A stretch of 64,000 nt of DNA from Streptomyces sp. NBC_00620 (lineage in GTDB: Bacteria; Actinomycetota; Actinomycetes; Streptomycetales; Streptomycetaceae). Made by a program: the position numbers and the translations under genes. The DNA lies in the NCBI RefSeq assembly GCF_026341825.1, contig NZ_JAPENY010000001.1, positions 2,170,001-2,234,000 on the forward strand, read 5' to 3'. Shown here one piece after another: positions 8,685-17,882 of the stretch (the first letter of the stretch is position 1; every line of letters starts with the position of its first letter). Below the pieces are notes generated by a model. The model saw only the letters and a list, made by a program, of their open reading frames with translations. It had not been told where the DNA came from and searched no databases.

Positions 8685-10018
8685 GAAGTGACCTCACTCA
8701 CCGGAGCCGGAGCCGGAGCCGGAGCCGGAAGCCGCCGCGACTCAGAGTCACGTTCCGAAAGGTCCGCCCCAGGTGTCTCAGGTGCCCCAGACGTCACCGA
8801 TGCCACAGGCAACGGCACCTCCGCACTCAACCGGAACAAACCACCCCCGACAGCCCCCGCCCGCAGCACCCCGCCCACCTCCCTCAGCCGCTCCCGCAGC
8901 CCCACAAGCCCGGACCCCGGCTCCCCGTCCGATCCTCCACCCGACTCACCGACCGGCACCCCATCGTTCTCCACACTCAGCGTCACCCGCCCCTCCGCCA
9001 CCCGCACCGACACCGAGCACCGCCCCGCGTCCCCATGCCGCAGCACGTTCGTCGCCGCCTCCCGTACGACCCAGCCGAGCGCCGACTGGACCTGCGCGGG
9101 CAACCCGGTCACCGGGCCGCTGACCTCACAGTCGATGCCGGCGGCTGTCAACACACCCTGTGCGCCCGCGAGTTCGGTGGCCAGGTCGGCCTCCCGGTAG
9201 CCGCGTACGACCTCGCGCACCTCCCGCTGCGACTCCTGCGCGATGCGCTGCACCTCGATCATCTGCTCCACGGCCTCGGGCCGTCCGCGCCGCGCCAACT
9301 GGACGGCGAGCTCGCTCTTCAGGGCGATCACCGCGAGGTTGCGGCCCATCACGTCGTGCAGGTCGCGCCCGAATCGGAGCCGTTCCTCGGCGACGGCGAG
9401 GCGGGCCCGGGTCTCGCGGGCCTCGTCGAGTGCGTAGACGGTGTTGAGCAGCCACAGGGAGACGACGGAGGTGGACACGAGGACCCCGGCCATGAACAAT
9501 TCCGCTCCTCCCGCGCCCAGCGCGGCGTACGCGGGGACCCCCACCAGGAACACCACGCCCGCGACACCGACCGCGGCGCCCGCGGCCAGGGCGAACGCGC
9601 GCCGCCAGTCGCGGATACCGAGGGCGATGGCCCCGACGCCGAACGCCGGCACCGTCACGGACAGCACGGCCGCCGCGGACTCGGCGTCCGCACCGCCGGG
9701 ACCGTGCTCCGTGAGGACCGCCCCGCCGACCGCGATCAGCACGGTGATGGTGCCCAGTGCCCACAGCAGACGTACCGGCTGATCACGCGTACCCCGAGTC
9801 CAGTCGAGCGCCCGGGACGCGGTCACGGCGTAGAGCACACCGTGGACGCACACCGCCAGCAGCGCCCAGCCCCCGAAGCGCGACCCCAGCTGGCCGATCG
9901 CCGGAAGCCCGATGGTGGCGATCTCGATCACGGCGAAGAAGTGGAACGACCACCGGGTGTACGTCTCGACCTTCGCCGGCGTGCTCTTCCCCCGCCACCA
10001 GACCCCAGGTGTCCGCAT
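8681..10018 (-). CDS. Sensor histidine kinase, HisKA_3 (DesK/NarX-like)
   Basis: 445 residues from the ATG at 10018, the start that leaves a 20-base gap to the permease gene; an earlier in-frame start would overlap it. Several hydrophobic segments span about residues 20-195, then a dimerisation/phosphotransfer helix with phospho-acceptor H221 in FGRDLHDVMGRNLAVIALKS. The ATPase domain has the N-box REAATNVLRHG and the G-box GSGLVGLRERL. The C-terminus holds a Pro-Ala run encoded by a hexanucleotide repeat. It probably senses at the membrane and phosphorylates the regulator encoded next. The ligand is unknown, though an ABC exporter in the same operon suggests a drug or envelope-stress signal. 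Confidence 0.9.
   Translation of the reverse strand: MRTPGVWWRGKSTPAKVETYTRWSFHFFAVIEIATIGLPAIGQLGSRFGGWALLAVCVHGVLYAVTASRALDWTRGTRDQPVRLLWALGTITVLIAVGGAVLTEHGPGGADAESAAAVLSVTVPAFGVGAIALGIRDWRRAFALAAGAAVGVAGVVFLVGVPAYAALGAGGAELFMAGVLVSTSVVSLWLLNTVYALDEARETRARLAVAEERLRFGRDLHDVMGRNLAVIALKSELAVQLARRGRPEAVEQMIEVQRIAQESQREVREVVRGYREADLATELAGAQGVLTAAGIDCEVSGPVTGLPAQVQSALGWVVREAATNVLRHGDAGRCSVSVRVAEGRVTLSVENDGVPVGESGGGSDGEPGSGLVGLRERLREVGGVLRAGAVGGGLFRLSAEVPLPVASVTSGAPETPGADLSERDSESRRLPAPAPAPAPVSEVTS
8701..8728. repeat. Hexanucleotide microsatellite in the kinase gene
   Basis: CCGGAG is repeated about 4.7 times and encodes Ala-Pro repeats near the kinase C-terminus. Slippage would add or remove two residues without frameshift. 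Confidence 0.9.
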
Positions 10019-10038
10019 ACTCCCGCCCCCGCTGTCTC

Positions 10039-10845
10039 TCACCGCCGCGGCTCCCACCGGAACCACCGTCCTACAGCAAACACCGCGACGACGGTCCAGG
10101 CCACCGCCGTGGCGAAGGCGCCCAGGGCTTCGTACGCGGAGAGGTCACCGGTCCAGCCGCCGCGTATCAGCGTGATCACCGGGGTCAGCGGCAGCAGTTC
10201 GCAGGCCCAGGCCACCTTGTCGGGCATGAACTCGAGGGGGATGAAGGTGCCCGATCCGACCAGGGAGACCAGCACCAGCGGCATGGCGGCCACCTGGGCG
10301 CCCTCCACGCTCTTGCTGAAGATCGCGGTGAGCGCAGCGAGCGGTGGCCACATCGCCAGGCCCAACAGCAGTCCCAGGACGGCGAGTTGAGGTGCCTGCG
10401 GCGTCCCGACGTCCAGGAGTACAGCGCACGCGGCCGTCAGGACCAGGCACTGCGCGAGCCCTATCGCCACCGACGGAAGGGCGGCCCCCGCGAGGATCTC
10501 CGCGTCCCGCAGCTCCCCGGTGCGCAGCCGCTTGAGGACGAGCTCCTCGCGCCGGGCCGCGTACACGCTGACCAGCGAGCTGTAGACCGCGAAGAGGAGC
10601 GAGAAGCCGATGGCCGAGGGCAGGATGACCGAGCCCACTGAGAGCCCCGCGCTCTTCAGATCCATCTGCTCGACCGTCGAGCTGAGACTGAACGGCATCA
10701 CCAGCGGCACGAACAGCGCGGCGAAGAGCGTCGCCTTCGTGCGCCCCAGGAGTGTGAGTTCGGCGCGCGCGAGGGCGGCCATCCGCCCCACCGCCGTGGT
10801 GGTCGCTTCCTTACCGGTCGTACTCGTCACAGCCACCGCGCTCAC
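10039..10845 (-). CDS. ABC-2 type transporter permease
   Basis: 268 residues, about six membrane spans, starting after a short Ser/Thr-rich cytosolic N-terminus with ALARAELTLLGRTKATLFAALFV. The segment AARREELVLKRLRTGELRDAEIL is typical of the region after the second span in ABC-2 drug exporters. It overlaps the ATPase gene upstream by four bases and is followed by the kinase 20 bases later. Together with the ATPase it should form a full exporter. Substrate not evident. Confidence 0.9.
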   Translation of the reverse strand: MSAVAVTSTTGKEATTTAVGRMAALARAELTLLGRTKATLFAALFVPLVMPFSLSSTVEQMDLKSAGLSVGSVILPSAIGFSLLFAVYSSLVSVYAARREELVLKRLRTGELRDAEILAGAALPSVAIGLAQCLVLTAACAVLLDVGTPQAPQLAVLGLLLGLAMWPPLAALTAIFSKSVEGAQVAAMPLVLVSLVGSGTFIPLEFMPDKVAWACELLPLTPVITLIRGGWTGDLSAYEALGAFATAVAWTVVAVFAVGRWFRWEPRR

Positions 10846-11822
10846 GCCACCGTCTCCTTGTCCCTACGGGCGGCCTCCGACGCGGCCGCCTCCTCCCGCG
10901 CGATCCGCAGGAACGCCTCCTCCAGCGAGGCGGACCGCACATCGAGCCCCCGCAGCTCGATCCCGGTCCGTTCGGCCCACAACAGCAGTGCGGTGGCGGC
11001 CCGTTGCAGCTCGTGCGTGCGCAGCCGGACGGTACGTCCCTCCACCTCGTGCCCGGTGATGCCGAGCGAGGCGAGCGGGGGCAGATCCCCCAGGAAGTAG
11101 CCGTCGGGAAGTTCGAAGGCGATCCGGGACGGCTGGGAGGCGGTCACCTGGGCCGGGGTGCCGGTGGCGGCGATGCGTCCCTCGTGGAGGATCGCGAGCC
11201 GGTCGGCCAGTTCCTCCGCCTCTTCCAGGTAGTGGGTGGTCAGCAGCACCGTCGTACCTCCGTCGCGCAGCTCCCGTACCAACTCCCAGGTGCTCCGGCG
11301 TCCTTCGGCGTCGAGTCCGGTCGTCGGCTCGTCGAGGAAGAGGACCTCGGGCCGGCCGAGGAGTGCGAGTGCCAGGTCCAGGCGCCGCTTCTCGCCCCCG
11401 GACAACTGCTTCACCCGTACGCCGGACCGTCGCGTGAGCCCGACCATGTCCAGGGCCTCCGCCGTGGGGCGCGCTCCGCTGGTGCAGCCCGCCCACATCC
11501 GTACGGTCTCCGCGACCGTCAGCTCGGAGGGGAAACCGCCCTCCTGAAGCATCACGCCGATCCGGGGCCGTACGACCGCCCGCTCCTCGTACGGATCGTG
11601 CCCGAGGACCCGCACCCGCCCGTCTGCCGGGGGTGCGAGGCCTTCGAGGAGCTCGACCGTGCTGGTCTTGCCGGCCCCGTTCGTCCCCAGCAGCGCGAAG
11701 AGCTCACCGTGGCCCACGGAGAACGTGATTCCGCGCACCGCCTCGAAGTCGCCCCCGTACACACGCCGCAGATCCGTGACCTCGATCACGTCATCGCGCT
11801 CGTTGTGCTCATTCGTCTTCAT
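10842..11822 (-). CDS. ABC transporter ATP-binding protein (drug-export type)
   Basis: 326 residues. Walker A GTNGAGKT at 46-53, signature LSGGEKRR, Walker B VLFLDEPTTGLDAEG, and switch histidine in LLTTHYLEEAEELADR. The C-terminal 80 residues form the accessory domain common in DrrA-type ATPases. First gene of the leftward operon ATPase-permease-kinase-regulator. ATG start with GGGGA nine bases before. The 5' region holds the palindrome TGACATATGTCA, a possible operator for the operon's own regulator. Confidence 0.93.
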   Translation of the reverse strand: MKTNEHNERDDVIEVTDLRRVYGGDFEAVRGITFSVGHGELFALLGTNGAGKTSTVELLEGLAPPADGRVRVLGHDPYEERAVVRPRIGVMLQEGGFPSELTVAETVRMWAGCTSGARPTAEALDMVGLTRRSGVRVKQLSGGEKRRLDLALALLGRPEVLFLDEPTTGLDAEGRRSTWELVRELRDGGTTVLLTTHYLEEAEELADRLAILHEGRIAATGTPAQVTASQPSRIAFELPDGYFLGDLPPLASLGITGHEVEGRTVRLRTHELQRAATALLLWAERTGIELRGLDVRSASLEEAFLRIAREEAAASEAARRDKETVA

Positions 11823-11880
11823 GGATTCAGCGTCCCCGCGGAGGGCCCCCGGCAGCAGTGCGCGGTGTCATCACTCCGCA

Positions 11881-11892
11881 TGACATATGTCA
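11881..11892. promoter_or_regulatory. Perfect 12-bp palindrome upstream of the ABC operon
   Basis: TGACATATGTCA lies 59 bases before the ATPase start, in the only AT-rich patch of this gap. It suits a dimeric LuxR-type response regulator. Inference. Confidence 0.45.
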
Positions 11893-11919
11893 GAAGCCAC
11901 TACCGAGCGGAGGAGGCAC

Positions 11920-11954
11920 GACAAAGGCCCCGGTCGATGACCGGGGCCTTTGTT
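11920..11954. terminator. Terminator of tRNA-Gly copy 2
   Basis: Same 16-bp stem as at 7922-7956 with one terminal mismatch. Lies directly 3' of the minus-strand tRNA. Confidence 0.8.
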
Positions 11955-11959
11955 TTCTC

Positions 11960-12035
11960 TGGAGCGGACGACCAGGTTCGAACTGGCGACCTCAACCTTG
12001 GCAAGGTTGCGCTCTACCAACTGAGCTACGTCCGC
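11960..12035 (-). tRNA. tRNA-Gly (anticodon GCC), copy 2
   Basis: Identical to the tRNA at 7962-8037, including the encoded CCA. It sits 80 bases from tRNA-Gly(UCC), and the two may be cotranscribed leftward. Confidence 0.97.
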
Positions 12036-12114
12036 ATTGCCTCCGACGGGCTCTCACCGATCGGCGCGAGCACCACCTTACCTGATCCAAATGGATGCCC
12101 GGTAAGGGATGCAG

Positions 12115-12186
12115 AGCGGGTGACAGGAATTGCACACTGCGCCTTCCCCCTGGAAGGGGGATGTTCTGCTACTGAACTACACCCGC
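12115..12186 (-). tRNA. tRNA-Gly (anticodon UCC)
   Basis: Minus-strand product GCGGGTGTAGTTCAGTAGC..., anticodon loop CTTCCAG giving UCC, T-loop TGCAATTCC, acceptor CACCCGC with discriminator U. CCA is not encoded. The T-loop is TGCAATTCC rather than the usual GTTCGAATCC. Confidence 0.92.
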
Positions 12187-12377
12187 GTGACCCCGTGAGG
12201 TTCGGCTTTGCGGCCTCGCCCCTCGGCGTGCTCCAGACTCTAGCTGACCAGCGGGGGGTCAGCGCAAGTCGACTCTTCCCAGGGGCGGATGACCGGCCGG
12301 GCCGAGAGCTCGGCCGGTCCGCGGGCCCCCGGTTTCAGTGAGCCCCGACCTCGGTCCCACTGAGCCGCGGCTCCGGC

Positions 12378-12695
12378 TCAGTGCGCCTCGGCGAACGCCT
12401 CGTACACCTTCTTGGGGATGCGTCCGCGCGGCGGCACGTCCAGCTTGTTGGAGCGGGCCCAGGCGCGGACGGCCGCGGGGTCGGGGGTCAACGCGGTGTG
12501 CGTGTACGCCTTCCCGGACCTCGATTGCTTGCGGCCGGCCTCCAGGTAGGGCTCAAGCACCTTACGCAGTTTCTTGGCATTGGCTGGATTCAGGTCGATC
12601 TCGTACGACTTGCCGTCCAGTCCGAAGGCGATCGTCTCCGCCGCTTCTGAGCCGTCGATGTCGTCAGAGAGAGTGACCACGACACGCTGCGCCAC
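12378..12695 (-). CDS. Lsr2-like nucleoid-associated protein
   Basis: 105 residues with the full Lsr2 plan: N-terminal dimerisation/bridging domain (MAQRVVVTLSDDIDGSEAAE, IAFGLDGKSYEIDLNPANAKKL), a basic linker (GRKQSRSGKAY), and a C-terminal DNA-binding domain AVRAWARSNKLDVPPRGRIP whose RGR inserts into the AT-rich minor groove. Such proteins silence low-GC and foreign DNA. The linker is short, and Streptomyces usually have a main Lsr2 plus a paralogue; I cannot tell which this is. GTG start, AAGGGA nine bases before. The upstream gap is markedly AT-rich, which would allow autoregulation. Confidence 0.9.
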   Translation of the reverse strand: MAQRVVVTLSDDIDGSEAAETIAFGLDGKSYEIDLNPANAKKLRKVLEPYLEAGRKQSRSGKAYTHTALTPDPAAVRAWARSNKLDVPPRGRIPKKVYEAFAEAH

Positions 12696-12759
12696 GAATA
12701 TCGGTCCCTTCGTGCGGCACCTCTGCGATCAACCGTCATGACGTGCGAAGACGTCACGG

Positions 12760-13030
12760 AGTTGTCGGCGAGATGTCGACTGTCCGGCTGTTATTGGGCA
12801 AAGTATCGGCTATTGCCATTTCCTTTGTACAGTGCCCGGCATTGCATTGTGAAGCCCGACTAAATCCTTCCGCGTGTCAGGACGCAATGGGGTCCCGCCG
12901 TTCTTCTGCGGTTTTTCCCAGGATTTTCAGTGGAGGCCCCCGCGTCGATGCGAGATCGTGATCGGGGTCACGTAGGATTCTACGAATCTACGCGAGTAGA
13001 AATTTTGTGCGGGTAGTCTGAAGCGACCTG
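12760..13030. promoter_or_regulatory. AT-rich divergent promoter region between lsr2-like gene and purSQL
   Basis: About 50% AT in places, against about 30% around it (ACTAAATCC, TTATTGGGCAAAGTATC, AGAAATTTTGTGC). Near 12973-13001 overlapping inverted repeats occur: GGATTCTACGAATC, and TCTAC-GCGA-GTAGA. They lie 55-85 bases before purS and are candidate operator sequences for the purine operon, while the AT tracts suit Lsr2-type binding. Confidence 0.45.
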
Positions 13031-13056
13031 CTCAGCACCACACACCGGGAGTGCCA

Positions 13057-13320
13057 GTGGCACGCGTCGTAGTCGACGTCATGCTCAAGCCGGAGATCCT
13101 CGACCCCCAGGGCCAGGCGGTGCAGCGTGCACTGCCGCGTCTCGGTTTCGACGGTGTCTCCGACGTACGTCAGGGAAAGCGATTCGAACTGGAAGTGGAC
13201 GGACCGGTGGACGACGCCGCGCTCGCCCGCATCCATGAACTCGCTGAATCCTTCCTCGCCAACACCGTGATCGAGGACTTCACCGTCAAGGTCGAGGAAG
13301 TCGCGGAGGCGGGAAAGTGA
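13057..13320 (+). CDS. purS: Phosphoribosylformylglycinamidine synthase subunit PurS
   Basis: 87 residues, [20 protein letters not shown]..., the small bridging subunit that lets PurQ pass ammonia to PurL in the three-part FGAM synthase. GTG at 13057 is chosen because GGGAG at 13047-13051 is its ribosome binding site and overlaps the other candidate GTG at 13051. It is first in a tight operon: its stop overlaps the purQ start by four bases (GTGA). Confidence 0.95.
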   Translation: MARVVVDVMLKPEILDPQGQAVQRALPRLGFDGVSDVRQGKRFELEVDGPVDDAALARIHELAESFLANTVIEDFTVKVEEVAEAGK

Positions 13321-13997
13321 CCGCTCGTATTGGAGTCGTCACCTTTCCCGGCAGCCTGGACGACCGGGACACGCAGCGCGCGATCCGGCTCGCCGGTGCC
13401 GAACCCGTCGCCCTCTGGCACAAGGACAAGGACCTGAAGCAGGTCGACGCCGTGGTGCTGCCCGGCGGTTTCTCGTACGGCGACTATCTGCGGGCCGGCG
13501 CGATCTCGCGCTTCTCGCCGGTGATGGAGACCGTCATCGAGCAGGCGAAGTCCGGAATGCCGGTTCTCGGCATCTGCAACGGCTTCCAGGTCCTCACCGA
13601 GGCGCACCTCCTGCCGGGCGCGATGCTCGGCAACAACCACCTGCACTTCATCTGCCGTGACCAGAAGCTGCGGGTGGAGAACGCGGAGACCTCCTGGACC
13701 GCCGACTACGAAGCCGGCCAGGAGATCCACATCCCGCTGAAGAACATGGACGGGCGGTACGTCGCCGACGAGCACACGCTCGATGAGCTGGAGGCGGAGG
13801 GCCGGGTCGTCTTCCGGTACGTCGACTTCAACCCGAACGGCTCGCTGCGCGACATCGCCGGCATCACGAACGCCGCCGGGAACGTCGTAGGCCTCATGCC
13901 GCACCCGGAGCACGCCGTCGAGCCCCTCGTCGGGACCGGCCGCACCGACGGCCTCCCCTTCTTCACCTCGATCCTCAAGAAGCTGGTCAACGCATGA
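13317..13997 (+). CDS. purQ: Phosphoribosylformylglycinamidine synthase subunit PurQ (glutaminase)
   Basis: 226 residues, class I glutamine amidotransferase. Nucleophile C87 in [13 protein letters not shown], and the catalytic His/Glu in [11 protein letters not shown] near the C-terminus. Releases ammonia from glutamine for PurL. GTG start overlaps the purS stop and its own stop overlaps the purL start (ATGA), so the three subunits are translationally coupled in near equal amounts. Confidence 0.97.
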   Translation: MTARIGVVTFPGSLDDRDTQRAIRLAGAEPVALWHKDKDLKQVDAVVLPGGFSYGDYLRAGAISRFSPVMETVIEQAKSGMPVLGICNGFQVLTEAHLLPGAMLGNNHLHFICRDQKLRVENAETSWTADYEAGQEIHIPLKNMDGRYVADEHTLDELEAEGRVVFRYVDFNPNGSLRDIAGITNAAGNVVGLMPHPEHAVEPLVGTGRTDGLPFFTSILKKLVNA

Positions 13998-16252
13998 GCC
14001 GCACGCCTCTGGACACGGTCGAGAACGCGGCCGCGACCCCCGACGTCGAGCTGCCCTGGGCCGAACTGGGCCTGAAGAAGGACGAGTACGAGCGGGTCGT
14101 GGAGATCCTCGGCCGCCGGCCCACCGGTGCCGAGCTCGCCATGTACTCGGTCATGTGGTCCGAGCACTGCAGCTACAAGTCCTCGAAGGTCCACCTCCGC
14201 CAGTTCGGCGAGAAGGCGCCCCAGTCCGATGCGCTGCTCGTGGGCATCGGCGAGAACGCCGGCGTCGTCGACGTCGGCCAGGGCTACGCCGTCACCTTCA
14301 AGGTCGAGTCGCACAACCACCCCTCGTACGTGGAGCCCTACCAGGGCGCGGCCACGGGCGTCGGCGGCATCGTGCGCGACATCATCGCGATGGGCGCCCG
14401 CCCGGTCGCGGTCGTCGACCCGCTCCGCTTCGGTGCGGCCGACCACCCCGACACCAAGCGCGTCCTGCCGGGCGTCGTCGCCGGTATCGGCGGCTACGGC
14501 AACTGCCTGGGCCTGCCGAACATCGGCGGCGAGGTCGTCTTCGACGCCTGCTACCAGGGCAACCCGCTGGTCAACGCCGGTGCCATCGGCGTCATGCGGC
14601 ACGAGGACATCCACCTGGCGAAGGCGTCCGGCACGGGCAACAAGGTCATCCTGTACGGGGCTCGCACGGGCGGCGACGGCATCGGCGGCGCCTCGATCCT
14701 CGCGTCGGAGACCTTCGACGACGCCAAGCCGAGCAAGCGTCCGGCGGTTCAGGTCGGCGACCCCTTCCAGGAGAAGCTGCTCATCGAGTGCACGCTCGAG
14801 GCCTTCGCCGAGAAGCTGGTCGTCGGTATCCAGGACCTCGGTGCGGCCGGACTGTCCTGTGCCACCAGCGAGTTGGCGTCCAACGGCTCCGGCGGCATGC
14901 TCGTGACGCTGGACGACGTACCGCTGCGCGACTCGACTCTCTCGCCCGAGGAAATCCTCATGAGCGAGTCGCAGGAGCGCATGTGCGCGGTCGTCGAGCC
15001 GGCGAAGGTCGAACGGTTCCTGGAGATCTGCGACAAGTGGGACGTCATCGCCACGGTGATCGGTGAGGTCACCGACGGCGACCGTCTGGAGATCTACTGG
15101 CACGGCGGCAAGATCGTCGACGTCGACCCGCGCACGGTCGCGCACGACGGCCCGGTCTACGAGCGCCCGTACGCCCGTCCGGAGTGGCAGGACGCCCTCC
15201 AGGCGGACGACGCCAACAAGCTTCCGCGCCCGGCCACTTCAGAAGAGCTGAAGGACCAGGTTCTCCAGCTCGTCGCCTCGCCCAACCAGGCCTCCAAGTC
15301 CTGGATCACCTCCCAGTACGACCACTTCGTGCAGGGCAACACGGTGTTGGCGCAGCCCGAGGACTCGGGCATGATCCGCATCGACGAGGAGACCGGGCTC
15401 GGCGTCGCCATCGCCACGGACGGCAACGGCCGCTACGCGAAGCTCGACCCGTACGCGGGCGCGCAGCTCGCGCTCTCCGAGGCGTACCGCAATGTCGCGA
15501 CGACCGGCGCCAAGCCGCTCGCCGTCTCCGACTGCCTGAACTTCGGCTCGCCCGAGGATCCGGCGGTGATGTGGCAGTTCGCGGAGGCCATCCGCGGACT
15601 TGCCGACGCCTGCCAGCAGTTGGGCACCCCGGTGACCGGCGGCAACGTCTCGCTCTACAACCAGACGGGCGATGTGGCCATCCACCCGACGCCGGTGGTC
15701 GCCGTCCTCGGCGTCATCGACGATGTGGCCCGCCGCACCCCGGTCGCCTTCCAGGAGGAAGGGCAGCTGCTCTACCTCCTCGGCGACACCCGCGAGGAGT
15801 TCGGCGGTTCGGCCTGGTCGCAGGTCGTCCACGACCACCTGGGGGGCCTGCCCCCGAAGGTCGACCTGGAGCGTGAGCGCCTCCTCGCCGAGATCCTGAT
15901 CTCCGCCTCCCGCGACGGCATGATCGACTCCGCGCACGACCTGTCCGACGGCGGTCTGATCCAGGCCGTGGTCGAGTCCGCGCTGCTCGGCGACAAGGGT
16001 GCGCGGCTGGTCGTGCCCGACGGCCTCGACGCCTTCACCTTCCTGTTCTCGGAGTCGGCGGGCCGCGCGGTCGTCGCGATCCCGCGCTCGGAGGAGCTCC
16101 GCTTCAACGACATGTGCGGGGCGCGGGGGCTGCCCGTCACCCGCATCGGTGTCGTCGACGGAGACGCAGTGGAGGTCCAGGGCGAGTTCACCCTCCCCCT
16201 GACCGAACTGCGCACCGCGCACGAGGCGACGATCCCGGCGCTGCTGGCGTAA
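13994..16252 (+). CDS. purL: Phosphoribosylformylglycinamidine synthase subunit PurL
   Basis: 752 residues, the short form of PurL that needs separate PurQ and PurS. Converts FGAR to FGAM with ATP and ammonia. Visible marks: [15 protein letters not shown] near residue 48, [20 protein letters not shown] near 102-121, [12 protein letters not shown], and the second-half repeat with [18 protein letters not shown] and [10 protein letters not shown]. Last gene of the operon; followed by a four-fold 16-bp repeat and a terminator. Confidence 0.97.
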   Translation: MSRTPLDTVENAAATPDVELPWAELGLKKDEYERVVEILGRRPTGAELAMYSVMWSEHCSYKSSKVHLRQFGEKAPQSDALLVGIGENAGVVDVGQGYAVTFKVESHNHPSYVEPYQGAATGVGGIVRDIIAMGARPVAVVDPLRFGAADHPDTKRVLPGVVAGIGGYGNCLGLPNIGGEVVFDACYQGNPLVNAGAIGVMRHEDIHLAKASGTGNKVILYGARTGGDGIGGASILASETFDDAKPSKRPAVQVGDPFQEKLLIECTLEAFAEKLVVGIQDLGAAGLSCATSELASNGSGGMLVTLDDVPLRDSTLSPEEILMSESQERMCAVVEPAKVERFLEICDKWDVIATVIGEVTDGDRLEIYWHGGKIVDVDPRTVAHDGPVYERPYARPEWQDALQADDANKLPRPATSEELKDQVLQLVASPNQASKSWITSQYDHFVQGNTVLAQPEDSGMIRIDEETGLGVAIATDGNGRYAKLDPYAGAQLALSEAYRNVATTGAKPLAVSDCLNFGSPEDPAVMWQFAEAIRGLADACQQLGTPVTGGNVSLYNQTGDVAIHPTPVVAVLGVIDDVARRTPVAFQEEGQLLYLLGDTREEFGGSAWSQVVHDHLGGLPPKVDLERERLLAEILISASRDGMIDSAHDLSDGGLIQAVVESALLGDKGARLVVPDGLDAFTFLFSESAGRAVVAIPRSEELRFNDMCGARGLPVTRIGVVDGDAVEVQGEFTLPLTELRTAHEATIPALLA

Positions 16253-16258
16253 ATCCCC

Positions 16259-16322
16259 TCGGCCATACGGGGCTTCGGCCATACGGGGCTTCGGCTCTAC
16301 GGAGCTTCGGCCGTACGGCGTT
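16259..16322 (+). repeat. Four tandem 16-bp units after purL
   Basis: TCGGCCATACGGGGCT twice exactly, then two diverged copies (TCGGCTCTACGGAGCT, TCGGCCGTACGGCGTT). It lies between the purL stop and its terminator. Confidence 0.9.
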
Positions 16323-16356
16323 GAAGGCCCCGTCCGTTTCCACGGGCGGGGCCTTC
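16323..16356. terminator. Terminator between purL and MFS gene
   Basis: GAAGGCCCCG and CGGGGCCTTC arms extended by inner CCG/CGG pairs. It serves both convergent units. Confidence 0.85.
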
Positions 16357-16373
16357 GCTGTTCACGTCCTGGT

Positions 16374-17870
16374 TCACGTCCCGACGGCGACGGGCCGCGC
16401 TCCCTCCGATGTCGCCTGCTCCGGGCGGGACTTGGGCAGCAGCAGCCCCAACAGCACGCACACCGCCATCAGTCCCGCCCCGCACAGGAACACCGTGTCC
16501 ATCGCGGAGACGTAGGCCGAGATCCCCGCCACCCGCTCCGCCCCCGTCAGCGAGGCCAGCGCGTCGGTGCCGCCGCCCGGACCGTCGTACAGGCGCGTGA
16601 TGAGCGTGCCGAAGAGCGCCGCGCCCAACGCCGTGCCGAGGGTCTGGAAGAACCGGATGGAGGTGGTGACGACGCCCAACTGGTGGGCGGGGGACGCCTC
16701 CTGGACGAGTTGGATGAGCTGGCCGAGGAGCATGCCGAAGCCGAGGCCGACGAGGAGCATGTCGGCGCGCAGCAGCCACAGGGAGGTGTGGGTGCCGAGG
16801 GTGGACAGGAGCAGGAAGGCGACCGTGGCGACGGCCGAGCCGCCGATGGTGAACGTCCGCTCCGCCCAGCCCCGTTCGGCCAGCTTCGCGGAGACGATGC
16901 CGACGGCCGTCATCCCGAACGCCATGGGGAGCAGGTACAGCCCGGCGGACGAACTCGCGACGCCCCGCGCCACCTGCAGATAGACCATCACGTAGTACAT
17001 GGAGCCGACCATCGCCGCGCCCATCAGGCCCTGGATCGCGAAGCCCCAGCGCAGTTCCGGGACACGGAACATGGACAGCGGCAGGATCGGTTCGGCGGCG
17101 GTGACCTGGCGCCACAGGAACAGGCCGAGGGCGGCCGCCGACAGCACGGCCAGGCCCGCGATCTGCGGTGACGACCAGGCGTACTGCTTGCCGCCCCACT
17201 CGGTCACCAGCAACAGCGAGGTGGAGAAGGTGGCGGCGAGCCCCGCACCGGGGAAGTCGATGCGGTGGCCGCCCCAACCACCGTTGGGCCGGGGGAGCTT
17301 GAGGACGAGGGCGCCGAGGGCCAGGACGGCGAGGCCGAGTGGCAGGTTGATGTAGAAGATCCAGCGCCAGCTCGCGTGGTCGGCGAGGACACCGCCGATC
17401 CACGGGCCGACCGCCATGCCACCGCCGGCGATGATCCCGCCCATGCCCGCGCCCTTGGCGTCCTTTTCGCCCGGTCCTCTGAGCTGGGCGATCACGACCA
17501 TCGTCACGCTCATCAGGCCGCCGGCGCCGATGCCCTGCACGGCCCGCGCGGCGATCAACTGGCCGATCGACTGGGCCGCCCCGCACAACGCCGAGCCGAG
17601 GATGAAGGTGCCGACGGCTCCCAGGAACACCCGCTTGGCGCCGAGGACGTCGCACAGCTTGCCGTACAGCGGCAGCACCGCGGCCGACGCCAGCGAGAAC
17701 GCGCTGATCAGCCAAGGGATCTTGTCGATGCCGTGCCCCGGATCGAGGTCGCGGACGATCGGGACGGTGGCCGCGGACACGATCTGCATGTCCAGGACGG
17801 CCAGGACGATCGTGACGAGGCAGACGAGGAAGCCGATCTTTCGCTGGGTTTCGGTCATGGGCAACACCAT
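16374..17870 (-). CDS. MFS drug exporter, DHA2 family (14 spans)
   Basis: 498 residues. N-terminal FLVCLVTIVLAVLDMQIVSAATVPIVRDL carries the early D-x-Q/T-x-V motif of DHA2 transporters; DVLGAKRVFLGAVGTFILGS fits the loop 2-3 motif, and GGGMAVGPWIGGVLADHASWRWIFYI is motif C (the antiporter motif). Hydrophobicity suggests 14 spans. Proton-driven efflux of hydrophobic drugs is the expected role. It is divergent from a TetR gene only 67 bases away, the usual layout of a repressor-controlled pump. An in-frame ATG at 17858 is an equally good start. Confidence 0.92.
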   Translation of the reverse strand: MVLPMTETQRKIGFLVCLVTIVLAVLDMQIVSAATVPIVRDLDPGHGIDKIPWLISAFSLASAAVLPLYGKLCDVLGAKRVFLGAVGTFILGSALCGAAQSIGQLIAARAVQGIGAGGLMSVTMVVIAQLRGPGEKDAKGAGMGGIIAGGGMAVGPWIGGVLADHASWRWIFYINLPLGLAVLALGALVLKLPRPNGGWGGHRIDFPGAGLAATFSTSLLLVTEWGGKQYAWSSPQIAGLAVLSAAALGLFLWRQVTAAEPILPLSMFRVPELRWGFAIQGLMGAAMVGSMYYVMVYLQVARGVASSSAGLYLLPMAFGMTAVGIVSAKLAERGWAERTFTIGGSAVATVAFLLLSTLGTHTSLWLLRADMLLVGLGFGMLLGQLIQLVQEASPAHQLGVVTTSIRFFQTLGTALGAALFGTLITRLYDGPGGGTDALASLTGAERVAGISAYVSAMDTVFLCGAGLMAVCVLLGLLLPKSRPEQATSEGARPVAVGT

Positions 17871-17882
17871 GAACGAGAAATA

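Larger units (their letters stand above)
11916..12035. repeat. 120-bp direct repeat, copy 2 (terminator + tRNA-Gly)
   Basis: Second copy of the segment at 7918-8037, 119/120 identical. The hairpin at 11920-11954 terminates the tRNA leftward. Copy 2 follows the palindrome upstream of the ABC operon. Confidence 0.95.

Noticed and set aside
8700..8735. Possible CRISPR-like short repeat
   Set aside because: Simple hexanucleotide microsatellite inside the kinase gene, with no spacers.
12338..12676. Plus-strand frame opposite the lsr2-like gene
   Set aside because: The minus-strand protein matches Lsr2 along its whole length; the plus frame is Arg/Ser low complexity.
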